Below are positions 34,793 to 43,423 of a stretch of 64,000 nucleotides of DNA, in pieces; positions within the stretch are counted from its first letter, which is position 1, and every line of letters begins with the position of its first letter. The position numbers and the translations under genes were made by a program. The notes beneath the pieces were generated by a model that did not search any database, was not told the DNA's origin, and was given only the letters and a program-made list of their open reading frames with translations. Source of the stretch: Saccharothrix sp. HUAS TT1 (GTDB lineage Bacteria > Actinomycetota > Actinomycetes > Mycobacteriales > Pseudonocardiaceae); NCBI RefSeq assembly GCF_040744945.1, contig NZ_CP160453.1, positions 5,828,001 through 5,892,000 of the forward strand, written 5' to 3'.

Positions 34793-35924
34793 CAAGACGC
34801 GGATCGAGTGGACGGACGCGACGTGGAACCCGGTCACCGGGTGCACGCGGGTGTCCGAGGGTTGCCGGCGCTGCTACATCGAGCGCACGCCGCCGTTCCG
34901 GACGGCGGGCAGGCGGTTCGACTCGGCGGAGGTCGGCGGCACCACCGGCGTGCTGCTGCACCCGGAGCGCCTGGCGCAGCCACTCCGCTGGCGCAAGCCG
35001 CGGAGGGTGTTCGTCAACAGCCTCGCCGACCTGTTCCACGACGACGTGCCCGACGCGATGGTCGCGCGGGTGTTCGCCGTCATGGCCGCGACTCCATGGC
35101 ATACCTACCAGGTCCTGACCAAGCGCCCGGCCCGGATGCGGGCGCTGCTGAAGGCCGAGGCGTTCGCCGACGAGGTCGGGTTTGCGTGGCACGAGATGGG
35201 CGGCGAGGAGAAGGCGCTGGCGTGGTCCGCCCTGCCGCTGCCGAACGTGTGGTTGGGCGTCAGCACCGAGGACCAGGCGACCGCCAGCCGGCGCATCCCG
35301 ATCCTGCTGGACACCCCGGCGGCCGTGCGGTGGATCAGCGCCGAGCCGCTGCTGGGCCCGATCGACCTCGACGGGCCGCTCGTCGACGGCCACCGTCCGC
35401 GCCTGACCTACTGGCTGACTGGGCGTCCGTACTGGAAGCCGATCGGCACGGTGAACGGCAACGGGCTTGCCGAGGTGCTGGACGTCGGCCCCCGGCTCGA
35501 CTGGGTGGTGGTCGGTGGCGAGTCCGGTCCGGGCGCGCGGCCGATGCACCCCGACTGGGCCCGCACGATCCGCGACCAGTGCGCGGCAGCCAGCGTGCCG
35601 ATGCTGTTCAAGCAGTGGGGTGAGTGGGGTCCCGCGCCCTGGGCGGTCCGGGTGTGCGACCCGGCCGTCGGCTGGACCGGCACCGACGAGGAGCTGGCCG
35701 CCGCGAAGGTCGACGCCGAGGCGCGCGGGGCGACCCACGCCTACGCGTCCTGGGCGCACGAGTACGGCTGGGAGCTGTACGAGCCGCACCACAAGCCGTG
35801 GTCGTTGGAACGCGCCGACGACCTCGACGGCCACCACGCGCCGATGCGCCGGTGGGGCAAGAAGGCCGCCGGGCGCGAGCTGGACGGCGTGGTGCACGAC
35901 GAGTACCCGGCGGTGGCCCGATGA
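34785..35924 (+). CDS. Phage Gp37/Gp68-family protein (DUF5131)
   Basis: A 379-residue protein of the DUF5131 family. The signature opening IEWTDATWNPVTGCTRVSEG leads into CRRCYIE, with three cysteines arranged like a radical-SAM cluster. Later stretches are RRVFVNSLADLFHDDVPDAM, TYQVLTKRPARM, LPNVWLGVSTEDQATASRR and VVVGGESGPGARPMHPDW. Family members occur widely in phages; biochemical role is unknown. GTG 34785. Confidence 0.9.
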   Translation: MGDKTRIEWTDATWNPVTGCTRVSEGCRRCYIERTPPFRTAGRRFDSAEVGGTTGVLLHPERLAQPLRWRKPRRVFVNSLADLFHDDVPDAMVARVFAVMAATPWHTYQVLTKRPARMRALLKAEAFADEVGFAWHEMGGEEKALAWSALPLPNVWLGVSTEDQATASRRIPILLDTPAAVRWISAEPLLGPIDLDGPLVDGHRPRLTYWLTGRPYWKPIGTVNGNGLAEVLDVGPRLDWVVVGGESGPGARPMHPDWARTIRDQCAAASVPMLFKQWGEWGPAPWAVRVCDPAVGWTGTDEELAAAKVDAEARGATHAYASWAHEYGWELYEPHHKPWSLERADDLDGHHAPMRRWGKKAAGRELDGVVHDEYPAVAR

Positions 35925-36205
35925 GCAACAAGGCCATCCAGCACGGCACCCCCGACGGCTATCGGCAGCACCTGCGCACCGACCAGCCCGCGTGCGAGCC
36001 GTGCACCACCGCGGCGACCGACGCCCGCCGCGCCGCCTACCTGCGCGACGGCCACACCAACAGCGTGCGCGTCCCGGCCGAACTGCTCGGCGTGATCGCC
36101 CTGTGGCTCCGCGACGACGTGCGCGCCCAGCTCGACGCCGAGATCGGGCCGCGCGTGATCGGGGCCTGCATCGACCGCGCCAGCGCGAAGGCGAGGCAGT
36201 CGTGA
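35921..36205 (+). CDS. Small HGTPxG zinc-finger-like protein, copy 1
   Basis: A 94-residue protein: AIQHGTPDGYRQHLRTDQPA, then CEPCTTAATDARRAAY. The His/Cys pattern HGTPxG...H...CxxC suggests metal binding. The C-terminal helix region matches the protein at 37047 in layout (VPAELLGVIAL). The two are paralogues. Role unknown. Confidence 0.7.
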   Translation: MSNKAIQHGTPDGYRQHLRTDQPACEPCTTAATDARRAAYLRDGHTNSVRVPAELLGVIALWLRDDVRAQLDAEIGPRVIGACIDRASAKARQS

Positions 36206-36465
36206 CCGCCGTGCTGCTCGTCGGCGGGCTGCTGGCGCTGCTCGCCGCCCTCGGCGCCGAGGTGGTCCAGGAGGACCGGCGCGCGGCCGGTCCGGACCAC
36301 CTCGACGGGTGGGCCGAGGAGCTGGCCGAGATCCGCCGATCCCTCGACACACCCACGGTCCGGATCGACCCGGGTCCCTTGTGGATCGACCCCGAGGACC
36401 TGCCGCCCGCGCTGGTCCGCCCCTACTACCTGCACCACCTGGAGGCACCCCGTGGCGACGCGTAA
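36202..36465 (+). CDS. Small membrane-anchored phage protein
   Basis: An 87-residue protein from GTG 36202, with one N-terminal hydrophobic helix (AVLLVGGLLALLAALGAEVV) and a soluble tail. No family recognised. Overlaps both neighbours. Confidence 0.6.
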   Translation: MTAVLLVGGLLALLAALGAEVVQEDRRAAGPDHLDGWAEELAEIRRSLDTPTVRIDPGPLWIDPEDLPPALVRPYYLHHLEAPRGDA

Positions 36466-36688
36466 GAAGACCGCCGCTGGCGGCGAGGAGGAGCTGGGGC
36501 AGCTGCTGTCCACCGCCGAGGCCGCCCCGATCGTCGGCCAGGAGCCCGAAACGCTGCGCCAGTGGCGACACCGCGGCATCGGCCCGCTCAGCTTCAAGAG
36601 CGGCGCGAAGGTCGTGTGGCCGGAGATCCCGCTGCGCCGGTGGCTGGCCGACCAGCTCGCCGCCACCCGCAAGGGCGGCACCCTATGA
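36452..36688 (+). CDS. MerR/AlpA-like helix-turn-helix protein
   Basis: A 78-residue protein of the excisionase/AlpA type: LLSTAEAAPIVGQEPETLRQ, then WRHRGIGPLSFKSGAKVVWP, a winged helix-turn-helix that covers most of the length. It is far from the integrase, so it may be a regulator rather than an excisionase. GTG 36452. Confidence 0.75.
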   Translation: MATRKKTAAGGEEELGQLLSTAEAAPIVGQEPETLRQWRHRGIGPLSFKSGAKVVWPEIPLRRWLADQLAATRKGGTL

Positions 36689-37050
36689 CGCGCCCGCGCA
36701 TCCACCACACCCACGACTGCCCCGGCGGCTGCGGTCAGCAGGTCGGTCACCGGCACTTCGCGTGCAGCTCGTGCTGGTTCCGGCTGCCCGCGCCGCTGCG
36801 CCGGGCCATCCGGCAGCACTACGCCGCCGGCCGGGTCCAGGCGCACGCCGAGGCCATGGCCGCCGCGCACCGCTGGTACCGCGACAACCCGCGCACCTGC
36901 CCCTGCAAGCCCTCGCCCGACGGGCGCCCCTGGCGGTCCGCCGGATGCCGCGCGCACGGCGTGCAGCCCGACGACGACCTCACCACGGAGGAGCGCGCCG
37001 AACTGGCCCTGGAGAGCAGCCGGACCGTGCCACCGGAGATGACCCGATGA
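36685..37050 (+). CDS. Cysteine-rich small phage protein
   Basis: A 121-residue protein with HTHDCPGGCGQQVGHRHFAC and CSSCWFRLP near the N-terminus and CPCKPSPDGRPW later, fitting one or two zinc sites. Such proteins recur in actinobacterial phages. Role unknown. Confidence 0.65.
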   Translation: MTRPRIHHTHDCPGGCGQQVGHRHFACSSCWFRLPAPLRRAIRQHYAAGRVQAHAEAMAAAHRWYRDNPRTCPCKPSPDGRPWRSAGCRAHGVQPDDDLTTEERAELALESSRTVPPEMTR

Positions 37051-37361
37051 CCAAGCGCAAGCCCATCCAGCACGGCACGCCCGCCGGTTTTGACCGGCAC
37101 CGCGCCCTCGGTGACGAGCCGTGCGGCGAGTGCACGGCCGCCGCCGCCATCCACGCCGCCTACCGCCAGGAGGTCACCGACCTGCTCGCCACCGGCGCCG
37201 CCCAGGTGCCGCTGGACCTGCTCGGCGCGCTGCTGCTCGCCGCGCCCACCGAGCTGGAGGAGCGCGTCGAGCAGGTGCTGGGCGCCACGTGCGTGGAGGT
37301 CGCCATCGACGCCGCCGAGCGCGCCGCCGACGACGACGAGCCGCTGGCGGTGGCGTCATGA
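37047..37361 (+). CDS. Small HGTPxG zinc-finger-like protein, copy 2
   Basis: A 104-residue paralogue of the 35921 product: PIQHGTPAGFDRHRALGDEP, then CGECTAAAAIHAAYRQEV. The same C-terminal helix layout follows (VPLDLLGALLL). Confidence 0.7.
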   Translation: MTKRKPIQHGTPAGFDRHRALGDEPCGECTAAAAIHAAYRQEVTDLLATGAAQVPLDLLGALLLAAPTELEERVEQVLGATCVEVAIDAAERAADDDEPLAVAS

Positions 37362-37768
37362 CCACGACCACCGTGAGCACCGCCGAGCTGCTGCGCGCGC
37401 ACCTGGACGAGCAGGAGCGCGTCGGCTGGCACCTGGACTGGCCGGAGGCGCTGGCCACCCTGCGCGTCGTGGTCGATCTGCACGCGCCGAAGCGTGGTGT
37501 CGGCGACGACGACGCGGAAGTCGCCTACTGCCCGTCCTGCCTGGACGACCACGGCGACTACCAGGAGGCTCCGTGCGCCACCGAGCGCGCGCTGGTGCAG
37601 GAGCTGCTGCTGCGCCCATACGCGACGTGGCTGCACACCAAGCTCGGTGTGCGAGCCGACGAGAGCGACGTGGTGCGGCTGGCCAGCACGTGGGCCGACG
37701 TCGACTGGAGCATCACCCCGACCGAGGCCCAGGCCGTGCTGACGCTCGTCACGGCGGTGACCCCGTGA
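37358..37768 (+). CDS. Unknown phage protein
   Basis: A 136-residue protein. Helical N-terminus (LLRAHLDEQERVGWHLDW), a CPSCLDDHGDY metal-like site in the middle, and a C-terminal helical part. Overlaps both neighbours by ATGA/GTGA. No family recognised. Confidence 0.65.
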   Translation: MTTTTVSTAELLRAHLDEQERVGWHLDWPEALATLRVVVDLHAPKRGVGDDDAEVAYCPSCLDDHGDYQEAPCATERALVQELLLRPYATWLHTKLGVRADESDVVRLASTWADVDWSITPTEAQAVLTLVTAVTP

Positions 37769-38637
37769 CCGCGGTCGCCGAGCGCCTGGAGGTCACCGAG
37801 CCCGGCGTGTACGACCTTCCGGACGAGGTCTACCACGCCGACCCGGTGCCGGGTGGGTCGCTGTCCAGCAGCGGCGCGAAGCTGCTGCTGCCGCCCAACG
37901 TGCCCGCGCTGTACCGGTGGCGGCTCGACCACCCGGCCCCGCCCAAGCGCGAGTACGACCTGGGCCACGCCGCGCACAAGCTCGTGCTGGGCACCGGCCC
38001 GACGCTCGCGGTGGTCGACGCCGACAGCTGGCGCACGAAGGCCGCCAAGCAGGAGGCCGCCGAGGCCCGCGCCGCCGGTGAGGTACCGCTGCTCGCGCAC
38101 GAGCACGCCGAGATCAAGGCCATGGCCGAAGCCCTGGCCAGGCACCCGCTGGCCGTCCGGTTGTTCGACCCGGCGCACGGCCGCGCCGAGCAGTCCCTGT
38201 TCTGGCAGGACGACGAGTTCGGGGTGTGGCGCCGGGCCCGGCTGGACTGGCTGCCCGACGGGATCAGCAGCGCCGGGCGGCTGATCATCCCCGACTACAA
38301 GACCTGCGACCGCGCCGACGCGGAGTCCATCCGTAAGGCGGTCGCCCGCTACGGCTACCACCAGCAGCGCGCCTGGTACGACGACGCCGCCCGCGCCGTC
38401 CTCGGCTACGAGCAGGTCGCGTTCCTGTTCGTCTTCCAGGAGCGCACCGCCCCGTACCTCGTGCACGTGGTCGAGCTGGACGTCGAGGCGGTCCGCGAGG
38501 GCCGCCACCTCAACCGGCAGGCCCTCGGGATCTACGCCGAGTGCACCGCCACCGGCACCTGGCCCGGCTACAGCGACCACGAGCCCAACCTCGTGGACCT
38601 GCCGCGCTGGGCCATCACCGAAAGGAAAACCTGGTGA
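37765..38637 (+). CDS. RecE-like PD-(D/E)XK exonuclease (DUF3799 type)
   Basis: A 290-residue protein. The opening GVYDLPDEVYHADPVPGGSL is typical of the DUF3799 nuclease family, followed by YDLGHAAHKLVLG (catalytic His), the metal-site RLIIPDYKTCDRAD with D and K, and a helix YGYHQQRAWYDDAAR. RecE-type exonucleases degrade one strand from DNA ends for phage recombination. GTG 37765. Its neighbour downstream has a recombinase-like core, which fits a RecE/RecT-style pair. Confidence 0.85.
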   Translation: MTAVAERLEVTEPGVYDLPDEVYHADPVPGGSLSSSGAKLLLPPNVPALYRWRLDHPAPPKREYDLGHAAHKLVLGTGPTLAVVDADSWRTKAAKQEAAEARAAGEVPLLAHEHAEIKAMAEALARHPLAVRLFDPAHGRAEQSLFWQDDEFGVWRRARLDWLPDGISSAGRLIIPDYKTCDRADAESIRKAVARYGYHQQRAWYDDAARAVLGYEQVAFLFVFQERTAPYLVHVVELDVEAVREGRHLNRQALGIYAECTATGTWPGYSDHEPNLVDLPRWAITERKTW

Positions 38638-39962
38638 CCACCATCGAGAAAATCGCGCCCACCCCCGCCCGCGTCGGGCAAGGCACGGCGATCGAGCAGT
38701 CCCGCGCCATGGCCGAGGTCGAGGCCGCAGTGCTCATCGCCCAGCGCTTCCCCCGCAACCAGCAGGCCGCCATCGCCGCGATGCGCGAGTCCTGCCGGTA
38801 CCCCTACCTGGCCGAGAAGGCGTTCTTCTCCTACCGGCGCGGCGGCTCCAACGTCACCGGCTCGTCGGTGTACCTCGCCCGCGAGCTGGCCCGGATCTGG
38901 GGCAACATCGACTACCGGGTGCAGGAGCTGCTGCGCGACGACGAGCACGGCCAGTCCGAGATGCAGGCCGTCGCCTGGGACCTCCAGACCAACACCCGCG
39001 TCAGCTCGATCTTCATCGTGCCGCACACCCGCGACAAGGACAGCGCGACCGTGCCGCTCACCCAGGGCCGCGACATCTACGAGAACAACGCCAACCAGGG
39101 CGCGAAGCGGGTGCGGCAGGCCATCTTCAGCGTGCTGCCCCCGTGGTTCGTCGCCGAGGCCGAGAAAATCTGCCGCGAGACGATCGAGAACGGCGGCGGT
39201 GTGCCGCTGCCGCAGCGCGTCGCGGACGTCATCCGGGACTACGCCGAGTACTTCGGCGTGGACGAGGAGCGGCTGGCGCGCCAGGTCGGTCGGCCGTCGG
39301 AACGCTGGACGGCGCACGACGTCGCCCAGCTGCGCATCACCGGCGCGTCGCTCAAGAACGGCGAGCTGACCGCGGACGAGGCGTTCCCCCAGGCGCAGGT
39401 GACGGCCGCCGAGATCGGCAGCACGCCGACCCCCACGGCCAAGAACACCGCACCGAGCCCCGAGACATCCGGGCCCGCTCCGGAGCAGCCGCCCGCCCAG
39501 GCCCCGGCAGACGAACCGGCGCCCACGCCCGCCCAGCTGCGCGCTGCGAAGGCCGAGGAGGTGGCCCAGCGTCGGGCCGCTGCCCGTGCCGCCGAGCCGG
39601 AGCACGCCGCCGTGCCCGAGCCGCCGCCCGCCGAGCCGGTCGCCGACGACGCACCCCCGGCCGACGAGCCGCCCGCCCAGGAGGAGCCGGTCGACACCCG
39701 GCCCGCCACGCGGATCCAGGTCGACGCGCTCACGTCCATCCTGGACAAGACGTTCAAGGTCACCGGCCGCCAGGCGCTGCTCGACACCCTCAGCCGCCTC
39801 GTGCGGGCCCGCGTGAGCGCCGTCGGCGACCTCACCCGGTACGAGGCGACCGAGCTGCTGCGCTACCTCGCGGAGCTGGAGCGCACCCAGGAGGACCCGG
39901 CCCGCGCGCTCGACGTCGTGCTGGCCGACCGCGAGGTGCCCCAGCCGGACGGCGGCCGGTGA
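38634..39962 (+). CDS. Recombinase-like phage protein (RecT-partner position)
   Basis: A 442-residue protein from GTG 38634. The first 230 residues are well conserved in type: AMAEVEAAVLIAQRFPRNQQ, VYLARELARIWGNIDYRV, AWDLQTNTRVSSIFIVPHTR and GAKRVRQAIFSVLPPWFV. It resembles proteins next to RecE-like nucleases in actinophages and is a candidate single-strand annealing protein. A proline/alanine-rich linker (about 265-365) leads to a small helical C-terminal domain. The exact family is not certain. Confidence 0.6.
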   Translation: MTTIEKIAPTPARVGQGTAIEQSRAMAEVEAAVLIAQRFPRNQQAAIAAMRESCRYPYLAEKAFFSYRRGGSNVTGSSVYLARELARIWGNIDYRVQELLRDDEHGQSEMQAVAWDLQTNTRVSSIFIVPHTRDKDSATVPLTQGRDIYENNANQGAKRVRQAIFSVLPPWFVAEAEKICRETIENGGGVPLPQRVADVIRDYAEYFGVDEERLARQVGRPSERWTAHDVAQLRITGASLKNGELTADEAFPQAQVTAAEIGSTPTPTAKNTAPSPETSGPAPEQPPAQAPADEPAPTPAQLRAAKAEEVAQRRAAARAAEPEHAAVPEPPPAEPVADDAPPADEPPAQEEPVDTRPATRIQVDALTSILDKTFKVTGRQALLDTLSRLVRARVSAVGDLTRYEATELLRYLAELERTQEDPARALDVVLADREVPQPDGGR

Positions 39963-40261
39963 TGGCCACCGGACCCGAGCACTACCAGGCGGCCGAGAAG
40001 CTGCTGGCCTCGTGCCAGCTCCAGGCACCCGGCGACCGCAACGCCGAGACGTACCCGGAGCGCGAGGACGGCGTGGACTCGATCGGCAACGCGCTCAAGG
40101 CCGCCAGGGTGCACGCCACCCTGGCGCTGGCCGCCGCCACCGCGATGGGCAGCGACCAGCCCGTGGAGGAGCTGGCCGGCTGGATCGAGGTCGCCGGCGT
40201 CCCGCGCCGCAGGGTCGGCAAGCCCCGCGTGGTCGGCCCGTCCCGCCGGGCACGGCGATGA
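39962..40261 (+). CDS. Small helical phage protein
   Basis: A 99-residue protein. The helix EHYQAAEKLLASCQLQAPGD is like the YxxAExLL pattern of small actinophage proteins; a later helix ARVHATLALAAATAM and a basic tail (RRVGKPRV, RRARR) follow. TGATG coupling to the previous gene. Confidence 0.6.
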   Translation: MATGPEHYQAAEKLLASCQLQAPGDRNAETYPEREDGVDSIGNALKAARVHATLALAAATAMGSDQPVEELAGWIEVAGVPRRRVGKPRVVGPSRRARR

Positions 40262-40683
40262 CCGCGGCCCGCGCCGAGCGGCCCGGCCTCATCCCGGCCC
40301 GCACCTGGCCCTCGCAGGGCCTGCACGCGATGCGCAGCCACCTGGTCGCCGGTGCCACCGCACCGGGCGACTACGGCGTGCTGCTGGCCGTCCAGCAGGA
40401 CGACCGCACCGCGGGCGGCGCCGTGCTCACCGCCGACCAGCTCCGCGAGCTGGCCGCCGACCTGATGGACCGCGCCGACGCGCTGGACAACCTGGCCGGA
40501 CGCAACCGCCGCACCCCCAACGAGCACATCCGTCTCGGTGACCGGTTCCTCGCCCGAGCCGACCGCGAGGACGCCCCCGAGTGGACGTCCGCCCGCGCCG
40601 CCCAGGCCGCCGCCCACTACCAGGCCGCGCTCGCCAAGAAGTCCATCTCCACCGTCCACATCACCCACCACCACCCGTCCTGA
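40258..40683 (+). CDS. Unknown phage protein
   Basis: A 141-residue protein. Middle part GDYGVLLAVQQDDRTAGGAV and LTADQLRELAADLMDRADAL, then a histidine-rich C-terminus (VHITHHHPS). No family recognised; coupled upstream by ATGA. Confidence 0.6.
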   Translation: MTAARAERPGLIPARTWPSQGLHAMRSHLVAGATAPGDYGVLLAVQQDDRTAGGAVLTADQLRELAADLMDRADALDNLAGRNRRTPNEHIRLGDRFLARADREDAPEWTSARAAQAAAHYQAALAKKSISTVHITHHHPS

Positions 40684-40694
40684 AGGGACATCGA

Positions 40695-41039
40695 GTGACC
40701 GACCAGCAGCACGACGACGAGCCGCAGCAGGAGTACGCGGCCCTGCTCGTCCAGGCCGACAAGGGCCGCGTGCACGAGCGCGCGAGCGAGCAGCTGACCG
40801 CCCTGCTCAAGGCCGTCCGCGCGACCGGCAAGGGCGGCAGCCTCACGGTCAAGTTCGACATCAAGCCCGACAAGGGCAGCGACGGCGAGCGCGTCACGGT
40901 CGCCGGTTCCGTCGCCGCCAAGGTCCCCGCCCCCGACGCCAAGACGTCGATCTTCTTCGTGGACGAGGACGGCGGCCTGCACCGCAACGACCCCCACCAG
41001 CAGTCCCTGTTCCAGGACCAGGAGCGCACCCAGCGATGA
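40695..41039 (+). CDS. Unknown phage protein
   Basis: A 114-residue protein from GTG 40695 behind GAAGGGA. It has TGKGGSLTVKFDIKPDKGSD and a C-terminus with FVDEDGGLHRNDPHQQSLF. This pattern is common in phage genes next to DUF2303; function unknown. Confidence 0.65.
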   Translation: MTDQQHDDEPQQEYAALLVQADKGRVHERASEQLTALLKAVRATGKGGSLTVKFDIKPDKGSDGERVTVAGSVAAKVPAPDAKTSIFFVDEDGGLHRNDPHQQSLFQDQERTQR

Positions 41040-41932
41040 CCGACACCACCCCCGCCGCCGAGGCCATCGAGGTCCCCGGCCTGCTCGACCAGATCGACAC
41101 GCACACCCGCGAGTTGGGCGTCTCGCAGGACACCATCAACGCCGACAGCGCGTTCGTGGTCGAGCGGTTCCGCGAGGACGAGCGCCTGGTGGTGCACTCC
41201 CTGGAGGAGCACCTGCCCCGGCCCCTGCGTCAGCGCGGCGAGGTCGCCATCCACGACCCCGCCGACTTCGTGCAGTTCGTCAACCAGCTCGCCAACGTCA
41301 ACGGCCACCGCACCCGCGTCTACGCCGACGTCGACCGCAACCAGGTCGTCGCGGTGTTCGACGACCACGGCGAGGACGGCCAGGCCGGGTGGCGCCAGCA
41401 CCGCGCCATCCTCGCGCTGAAGCCGGACGCCGACTGGCAGCTGTGGGCCGCGGCCGACGGCAGGCTGGTCCGCCAGGACGTGTTCGCGTCGTTCCTGGAG
41501 GACGTCGCCCACACCGTCGTCAGCCCGGACGCCGCGACCATGTGGGAGGTCGCCACCTCCTTCCGGGCCGCCCGACGCGCGGACTTCTCCAGCGAGATCA
41601 ACGTCCAGAACGGCGACGTGCAGCTCACCTACAAGGAGGAGACCGACGCGAAGGCCGGCCGCACCCGGTCCGGCGACGTGGAAATCCCCAAGGAGTTCAC
41701 GGTCCGGATCGCGCCCTGGCGGGGCGTGGACCCGGTCGACGTCACCGCCCGGCTGCGCTACCACGTCGACCAGGGCCACCTCGGCATCGGCTTCTCCCTG
41801 CTGCGCGCCGACCGGGCGAAGGACGACGCGTTCGCCACCCTGCTGGCGCGCGTCCGCGAGGCCCTGGACGGCATCGTGCCGCTGCTCAAGGCCAACGCGC
41901 CCGCCGCGCTGACGGCCCGCTCCGACGCCTGA
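41036..41932 (+). CDS. DUF2303-family phage protein (YfdQ-like)
   Basis: A 298-residue protein of the YfdQ/DUF2303 family: RTRVYADVDRNQVVAVFDDH, WRQHRAILALKPDADWQLWA, FASFLEDVAHTVVSPDAATM, then VQLTYKEETDAK and a late segment IPKEFTVRIAPWRG. Family members are found in phage early regions near recombination genes. Function not established. A strong terminator follows. Confidence 0.85.
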   Translation: MTDTTPAAEAIEVPGLLDQIDTHTRELGVSQDTINADSAFVVERFREDERLVVHSLEEHLPRPLRQRGEVAIHDPADFVQFVNQLANVNGHRTRVYADVDRNQVVAVFDDHGEDGQAGWRQHRAILALKPDADWQLWAAADGRLVRQDVFASFLEDVAHTVVSPDAATMWEVATSFRAARRADFSSEINVQNGDVQLTYKEETDAKAGRTRSGDVEIPKEFTVRIAPWRGVDPVDVTARLRYHVDQGHLGIGFSLLRADRAKDDAFATLLARVREALDGIVPLLKANAPAALTARSDA

Positions 41933-41941
41933 CCCACCCCG

Positions 41942-41980
41942 CGGTGGTCCGCGCCCACTCCCCCTGGGCGCGGACCACCG
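41942..41980 (+). terminator. Terminator after the DUF2303 gene
   Basis: A perfect 16-bp stem (CGGTGGTCCGCGCCCA and complement) with a 7-base loop. It divides the first early operon from the replication operon. Confidence 0.85.
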
Positions 41981-42047
41981 GCCAAACCCCTCCAGCACCC
42001 CACCGCGCCCGCCGATCACAACCCCACATCACCACCTGGAGGCCGCC

Positions 42048-42407
42048 GTGGACGCACCACGCACCACCCCCTCGCCCACCGGCGACCCGAAGCTGGACCG
42101 GCTGCTGCCCTTCGCCGGGCGCCTGGTCCACGCCGCCCACCACGACTCGCGGCTGTACATGGAGACCGCGCTCGCGGACGCCGTCGACGTCTACGGCGAC
42201 GAGACCACCGCGCTGCGCGCCCTCGTGGTGCTGCTGGCCGCGATGTGCCCCGACGACGCCACCCCCGTCGAGCTGCTGTCCTGGCGCGCCAACGCCACCG
42301 AGTACCGGCGGCTGCGCGCGCTGGACGTGCCCGCCGCCCAGGCCCGCGTCCTGGCCGCCCGCGTCTCCGAGCGCCTGGCCGACCGCGACCGCAGGGCGAC
42401 CGCCTGA
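42048..42407 (+). CDS. Unknown phage protein
   Basis: A 119-residue helical protein from GTG 42048 behind CTGGAGG. It contains LDRLLPFAGRLVHAAHHDSR and LRALVVLLAAMCPDDATPVE. First gene of the replication operon; its stop overlaps the next start by TGATG. No family recognised. Confidence 0.6.
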   Translation: MDAPRTTPSPTGDPKLDRLLPFAGRLVHAAHHDSRLYMETALADAVDVYGDETTALRALVVLLAAMCPDDATPVELLSWRANATEYRRLRALDVPAAQARVLAARVSERLADRDRRATA

Positions 42408-43423
42408 TGTCGAGCGCCGTCCCGACCACCCCGGACACCGACCGCCGCCCGTGCGGCCGGTTCGAGTGGGAACGCCTCGTGCGCCGCATCCGCATGCAGG
42501 ACAAGACCAAGCTGCTCGCGCTCGTCCTCGCGACCTACGCCGACCCGGACGGCTCCCGCGTGCGCCCCGGCTCGAAGGCGCTGTGCGCGGTCACCGGCTA
42601 CAGCCCCAGCACCGTCCGGCGCCGTCTGGCCGAGCTGCGCGACGACTACGGCCTGATCGAGATCACCGCGCGGGGCGGCGGCCGGGGACGCGGCGGGCGC
42701 ACCACCACGTGGCGGCTGACGCTGCCCGTGGACCTGCTCGACCGGGTCGACCTGCTCGCGCCGAACGACGCCTCCGAGGACCCCGCCGACGATCCGGCGG
42801 TCACCAGGGAGACGCCTCAATCAGCCCCCCGCCCTGTGGACAACCCGCATCCGCCGGTCATCCAGGCGACCGGTCAATCACGTCCCGAGTTGTCCACAGA
42901 GGCCAATCCGGCAGTCACCCAAGCGACTCCTGAAAACCGGTTTCAGGAGTCAGAAACGACCACTCCCGGCCGATTGAGGCGTCAAAACGACCCAATTGAC
43001 CGGTCACCTAGGCGACTGCCTACCACCCACATACCAACCACCAACTACGACCAACCACCTACCGGACTACCAACGCAACCACCGACCGCGCGCAAGCCCG
43101 ACGCCCAACCCGAACCGTTCATCGTCCGAGCCGCCCGCACCGAAACCGGCCCGCGCGTCCACGAACTCGCCGCCCGCACCCAAGCCCGACTCGCCGCCAT
43201 CGCCGACTGCGGCATGTGCGACGACCACGGCTACACCGCCGGCAGCCCCGTCCCCTGCGACCACGACCCCGCCAGCGGCGCCCGCTACGCCCGAGGCATC
43301 GCCCTCGCCCGCGCCGCCGTCAAACCCAGCCGCGTCCCCCGCACCGGCCAACGCGCCGCCGCCCGCACCCTCCCCCGCGGCCTCGCCCGCCGACCACCGT
43401 CCACCGAGGACACCCCGCCATGA
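42407..43423 (+). CDS. Replication initiator-like protein with helix-turn-helix domain
   Basis: A 338-residue protein. A winged helix-turn-helix covers about residues 20-85 (KLLALVLATYADPDGSRVRP, then SKALCAVTGYSPSTVRRRLA). The middle is proline/threonine-rich with a 19-residue peptide repeat (PAVTxxTP-type at about 130, 150, 169). The C-terminal part is arginine-rich with a CGMCDDHGY metal-like motif. The protein resembles phage replisome organisers, and the gene encloses DnaA-box pairs and repeats, which together suggest an origin inside the initiator gene. Confidence 0.65.
   Translation: MSSAVPTTPDTDRRPCGRFEWERLVRRIRMQDKTKLLALVLATYADPDGSRVRPGSKALCAVTGYSPSTVRRRLAELRDDYGLIEITARGGGRGRGGRTTTWRLTLPVDLLDRVDLLAPNDASEDPADDPAVTRETPQSAPRPVDNPHPPVIQATGQSRPELSTEANPAVTQATPENRFQESETTTPGRLRRQNDPIDRSPRRLPTTHIPTTNYDQPPTGLPTQPPTARKPDAQPEPFIVRAARTETGPRVHELAARTQARLAAIADCGMCDDHGYTAGSPVPCDHDPASGARYARGIALARAAVKPSRVPRTGQRAAARTLPRGLARRPPSTEDTPP
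42799..43018. other. Candidate phage replication origin within the initiator gene
   Basis: DnaA boxes face each other at 42835-42843 (TGTGGACAA) and 42890-42898 (TTGTCCACA). Four repeats of the form RGTCAYCnAGGCGAC begin at 42799, 42856, 42913 and 43002; the first three are exactly 57 bp apart. An 11-bp perfect inverted repeat with 5-base loop lies at 42925-42951. The following 60 bases (43021-43080) are almost free of G and unusually AT-rich for the region. The 57-bp spacing also gives a 19-residue peptide repeat, so coding cannot be excluded as the sole cause. Confidence 0.6.

Noticed and set aside
36452..36688. The AlpA-like protein as the excisionase
   Set aside because: It lies 6 kb from the integrase, on the other strand and inside the early operon, so a regulator role is as likely.
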